This document shows positions 5,892-8,557 of a stretch of DNA of 8,557 bases, in pieces. Source of the stretch: Clostridium sp. (lineage in GTDB: Bacteria; Bacillota; Clostridia; Clostridiales; Clostridiaceae). The stretch spans positions 1-8,557 of the forward strand of contig JAHAIU010000115.1 of the NCBI GenBank assembly GCA_018372555.1, written 5' to 3'. The notes beneath the pieces are model-generated. The model was not told the DNA's origin and made no database searches. It worked only from the letters and a program-made list of their open reading frames with translations. Within the stretch, counting starts at the first letter, position 1, and each line of letters begins with the position of its first letter. Position numbers and translations under genes: made by a program.

Positions 5892-6998
5892 ATGAAAATA
5901 GCAATAGATTTAACTTCATTAAATGATAATTTTTCTGGACTTGAGAGATATGCTTTAAATATATCATTAAATTTAATTAAGCAAGACTTAGAAAATGAAT
6001 ATATTTTAATATTTAAAAATGAAGTATTTAGAGACTTTGTTAAGATAGGTGACAATAATAATATTAAGTATATAGTAGTTAAAGGTAAAAATAAACTGAT
6101 TTTTAATCAAATGAGACTACCTTTAGAACTATTTAAAATAAAGGCAGATAAATATTTATTTCTAGCTTTTCCAAGTCCAATTATTTTTAGAAAAAAAGGT
6201 ATAATAAATACTGTTCATGATTTAACAGCTTTTCTTTTTCCAGAGACTATGAAGAAAAGTTCGATGATATATTTTAAAAATTCAATAATTAATGCTATGA
6301 GAATAAGCGATTGTATAATTACAGTTTCTAACAGTTCAAAGAAGGATATTTTGAAAAAGTTTAATCCAAAAGAAATTTCTGTGATTAATAATGGAATTTC
6401 TGATGTTTTTCAAAATTTTAATTTTAATGAGGAACTTAATATTAGAATTAAAGAAAAATATTCTTTGGGGGAAGATTATATTCTATGTTTAGGAACACTT
6501 GAGCCAAGAAAAAATTTGGAACTTCTCCTAAAAGCATACTCTGAACTTAAGAAGGAAGGAATAACAAAAGAGAAATTGATTATTGTTGGCAGGAATGGGT
6601 GGAAATTTGAAAATATATTAAAGGAGCTTCAAATGGAAGATATACAGAAAGATATTATATTTACAGGTTTTGTAGAAGATGAGTATCTTCCATATATATA
6701 TCATAATAGTAAAGTATTTGTTTTTCCTTCAGTTTATGAAGGGTTTGGCATTCCACCAATTGAGGCTATGTATATGGAAACGAAAGTTATATGTTCTGAT
6801 ATAGATGTATTGAAAGAAGTATGCGGAGATGAAATAATTTATTTTAAAAGCTGTGATTTATGTGATTTAAAAAACAAACTAGGTTTAGCTTTAAAGAATT
6901 CCGAATATAATTTTAAAGCTACTAAGGAAAGAGCTTCTGAATTTAAGTGGAATAAAGAAGCAAAGAAACTTTTAAATTTATTACATAAGGAGAATTAA
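5892..6998 (+). CDS. GT4-family glycosyltransferase, possibly mannosyltransferase
   Basis: This 368-residue cytoplasmic enzyme has the two-domain GT-B pattern. The N-terminal part holds FSGLERYALN (14-23), where the glycine region contacts donor or acceptor, and VHDLTAFLFP (108-117). After TVSNSSKKDI (144-153), the C-terminal donor domain has LGTLEPRKNLELLL (200-213), VGRNGW (232-237), FTGFVEDEYLPYIY (257-270) and PSVYEGFGIPPIEAM (279-293), with the E-x7-E motif at E283 and E291. These blocks are typical of GT4 enzymes such as WbaZ and MtfB, many of which use GDP-mannose. ManC two genes upstream makes mannose a reasonable guess, but the donor is not readable from sequence. It begins 4 bases after the GT26 stop; GAAAGG (5877-5882) inside the preceding gene is its ribosome binding site. 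No membrane segment is seen. Confidence 0.9.
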   Translation: MKIAIDLTSLNDNFSGLERYALNISLNLIKQDLENEYILIFKNEVFRDFVKIGDNNNIKYIVVKGKNKLIFNQMRLPLELFKIKADKYLFLAFPSPIIFRKKGIINTVHDLTAFLFPETMKKSSMIYFKNSIINAMRISDCIITVSNSSKKDILKKFNPKEISVINNGISDVFQNFNFNEELNIRIKEKYSLGEDYILCLGTLEPRKNLELLLKAYSELKKEGITKEKLIIVGRNGWKFENILKELQMEDIQKDIIFTGFVEDEYLPYIYHNSKVFVFPSVYEGFGIPPIEAMYMETKVICSDIDVLKEVCGDEIIYFKSCDLCDLKNKLGLALKNSEYNFKATKERASEFKWNKEAKKLLNLLHKEN

Positions 6999-8300
6999 AT
7001 GTTTGAAAATAAAGTATTAGATTATCTTCATAATATAAAGACTAATGTCTATAGAGAAGAAGTGATTTTAGTATTATTAAGCTTAACTTTGATAATTGAT
7101 GCTATTACAGGTGTGATGATTAATACTTTTGGTATAGAGAGAAGTGTTTTAGGAATATTGTTTAGAGGTTTTTTAATTGCTTATTTTGCATTGTACTTAA
7201 TTATTAAAAATAATAAGAATAGATATTTATTTTTAATAATTTGTATATATGTTTGTGCAAATATTTTAATTTCCTATTATAATAATCATTATACGATAAA
7301 AGGAATTATATTTGATGTAATAGAAATAGCTAAGATTGCTTTGATGCCAACCATAGTGCTTGGGCTTATAAGTATGTGGAGAGACAGACTGATCACATAT
7401 AAGGGGTTAAAGCGAGTTATTGATATATCAATAAATTTATTACTAATAATATACATAGTTGGCCTTGTCTTTGGATTAGGAGGACAGATTTATTCTGGGG
7501 CAGGATATAAGTCTGTATTTAATGCAAATAATAGTTTTAATATAGTAGTTATTGTGTTGTTTATTTTTCAGATGGAAAATACTTTTAAAAGCAAAAAAAA
7601 GCTAGATATTTTAAAGGGATTAATGCTTATTTTAATATTACTATTTCTAGGTTCTAAAGCTAGCATAATGTTTATTCCATTTTATTTTATTCTTAAGATA
7701 ATAATTGAATTTAGAAATTTTAATAAAAAGTCACTATTAAAATGGATAGGTATAGCCCTAGGGTTAGCACTTATTTTATTCATTATATTTAATGAAAAAA
7801 TAAATGCGATTATTAATCATCAACTATATTTTCTAAATAAAGAGTCTCAATCTATAATTACATTTATTTTAAGTGGTAGAGATAAATTTCTCTCAGTAGG
7901 ATTTGATGGTTTCATGAACAATTTATCAATGTTATCATTATTTTTGGGGATAGGTAGTTATTTTAATCAATATTTAATTTCTATAGCACTTGGCTACCCA
8001 ACTATTAAGAATATTGAAATGGATTTTTTTGACATTCTATTTTCTTATGGTGTAATAGGAGTACTACTGACTTTTGGTATTGTTATTTATATAGTAGTTA
8101 AAAATATTAAAAAAATAATAAAAAATAGATTAACAGCCGAACTTATAGCAGTTAGTGCTATGATTTTATTTAGCTTTTTAGCTGGGCATGTATTTCCTGA
8201 TGCTATGTCTGCAACATATTTAGCTATTATTGTGGCTATGATCAGTATGAATGGAGATGAAGATATTGAAGATAGCAATTTTACATTCAGGAGATCTTAA
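6999..8300 (+). CDS. wzy: Wzy-type O-antigen/polysaccharide polymerase
   Basis: This 433-residue integral membrane protein has about 10-12 hydrophobic segments (for example near 22-40, 48-68, 76-93, 145-160, 181-191, 206-234, 248-264, 345-369 and 382-418). A large, more polar loop at about 266-340 is presumably external. It matches the loose pattern of the Wzy/O-antigen ligase superfamily: LFLGSKASIM (215-224) at the conserved serine/lysine region, LSGRDKF (291-297), and EMDFFDILFSYGVIGVLL (340-357), which resembles the conserved E-D...L...G..G stretch. Wzy joins flipped repeat units outside the membrane. A WaaL-type ligase is formally possible, but a Wzx and an LCP protein nearby favour polymerase. 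The ATG abuts the stop of the upstream gene (0 bases between). AAGGAG (6987-6992) is 6 bases upstream, so translation is tightly coupled. An eight-A run lies at 7593-7600. Confidence 0.85.
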   Translation: MFENKVLDYLHNIKTNVYREEVILVLLSLTLIIDAITGVMINTFGIERSVLGILFRGFLIAYFALYLIIKNNKNRYLFLIICIYVCANILISYYNNHYTIKGIIFDVIEIAKIALMPTIVLGLISMWRDRLITYKGLKRVIDISINLLLIIYIVGLVFGLGGQIYSGAGYKSVFNANNSFNIVVIVLFIFQMENTFKSKKKLDILKGLMLILILLFLGSKASIMFIPFYFILKIIIEFRNFNKKSLLKWIGIALGLALILFIIFNEKINAIINHQLYFLNKESQSIITFILSGRDKFLSVGFDGFMNNLSMLSLFLGIGSYFNQYLISIALGYPTIKNIEMDFFDILFSYGVIGVLLTFGIVIYIVVKNIKKIIKNRLTAELIAVSAMILFSFLAGHVFPDAMSATYLAIIVAMISMNGDEDIEDSNFTFRRS

Positions 8301-8557
8301 TAAGGTTTCCCCAGGAGGAGTATCTCAATATATAGAGAAAATCATTAAATATAATAAAGATAATGAAATAACGCTTTTTGGAGTAGTGGATGATAAATCA
8401 GAACATGTAATTGGCAAAGAGTATAATAGGCAAATTGAAGGAATGAATTATACATTTATACCGATTCAAACTAATATAAAAAAGCCACTATCAATATACT
8501 ATTTTTTAAATATATTTAAACTTTTTAGTAAACTCAATGAATATGATGTTATTTATG
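8266..8557 (+). CDS. GT4-family glycosyltransferase, N-terminal part
   Basis: An open frame runs from inside the end of wzy to the window edge. It reads MKIAILHSGDL..VSPGGVSQYIEKIIKY and ends with EYDVIY. The GG in SPGGVSQY (15-21) and the DVIY strand are typical of the N-terminal domain of GT4 (GT-B) glycosyltransferases. Two starts are possible. ATG at 8257 gives MKILKIAIL but has GGAG (8253-8256) directly against it. TTG at 8266 gives MKIAIL with the same GGAG 9 bases away, and starts exactly at the usual first beta strand. TTG is therefore preferred, giving a 35-base overlap with wzy and 97 codons plus one base in the window. The catalytic C-terminal half is not visible, so donor and acceptor are unknown. 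It is likely another transferase of the same repeat unit. Confidence 0.75.
   Translation, partial: MKIAILHSGDLNKVSPGGVSQYIEKIIKYNKDNEITLFGVVDDKSEHVIGKEYNRQIEGMNYTFIPIQTNIKKPLSIYYFLNIFKLFSKLNEYDVIY

Overview
The window is very AT-rich. It uses AGA/AGG for arginine and ATA for isoleucine heavily, and has strong GGAGG ribosome binding sites at several genes. This points to a low-GC Firmicute, most likely a member of the Clostridia; the sequence alone does not identify a species. The content is part of a cell-surface polysaccharide locus of the Wzx/Wzy-dependent type. I see no RNA gene, insertion sequence, CRISPR array or phage gene.

Layout: (1) Positions 1-566, minus strand, hold the N-terminal part of a LytR-CpsA-Psr (LCP) protein, a membrane-anchored enzyme family that attaches undecaprenyl-linked polymers to the cell wall. 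(2) A divergent intergenic region (567-809) carries an extended -10 promoter for LCP, a perfect 17-bp dyad, and a good -35/-10 promoter for the rightward genes. (3) A LicD-family transferase and a Wzx-type flippase overlap by 8 bp and end at a probable intrinsic terminator. (4) A 292-bp non-coding region (3112-3403) holds that terminator, short repeats, two dyads and a candidate promoter. (5) A tightly packed rightward operon follows: short-form undecaprenyl-phosphate hexose-1-phosphate transferase, mannose-1-phosphate guanylyltransferase (ManC), GT26 (WecG/TagA-family) glycosyltransferase, GT4 glycosyltransferase, O-antigen-polymerase-like Wzy, and the start of a second GT4 glycosyltransferase that runs off the end.

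How the genes could work together (inference): the sugar transferase loads a hexose-1-phosphate on undecaprenyl phosphate. The GT26 and GT4 enzymes extend it on the cytoplasmic face, with at least one mannose likely, since ManC makes GDP-mannose. Wzx flips the repeat unit, Wzy polymerises it outside, LicD may add a phosphodiester-linked substituent such as phosphocholine, and the LCP protein may anchor the product to peptidoglycan.

Most of this is a recognisable type of locus. The points most worth following up are the enzyme order (hexose-1-P transferase, GT26, GT4 plus ManC), which resembles the start of xanthan-type assembly; the structured regulatory DNA in the two intergenic regions; the altered conserved residue in the LCP protein; and a few short repeats and homopolymers inside genes.
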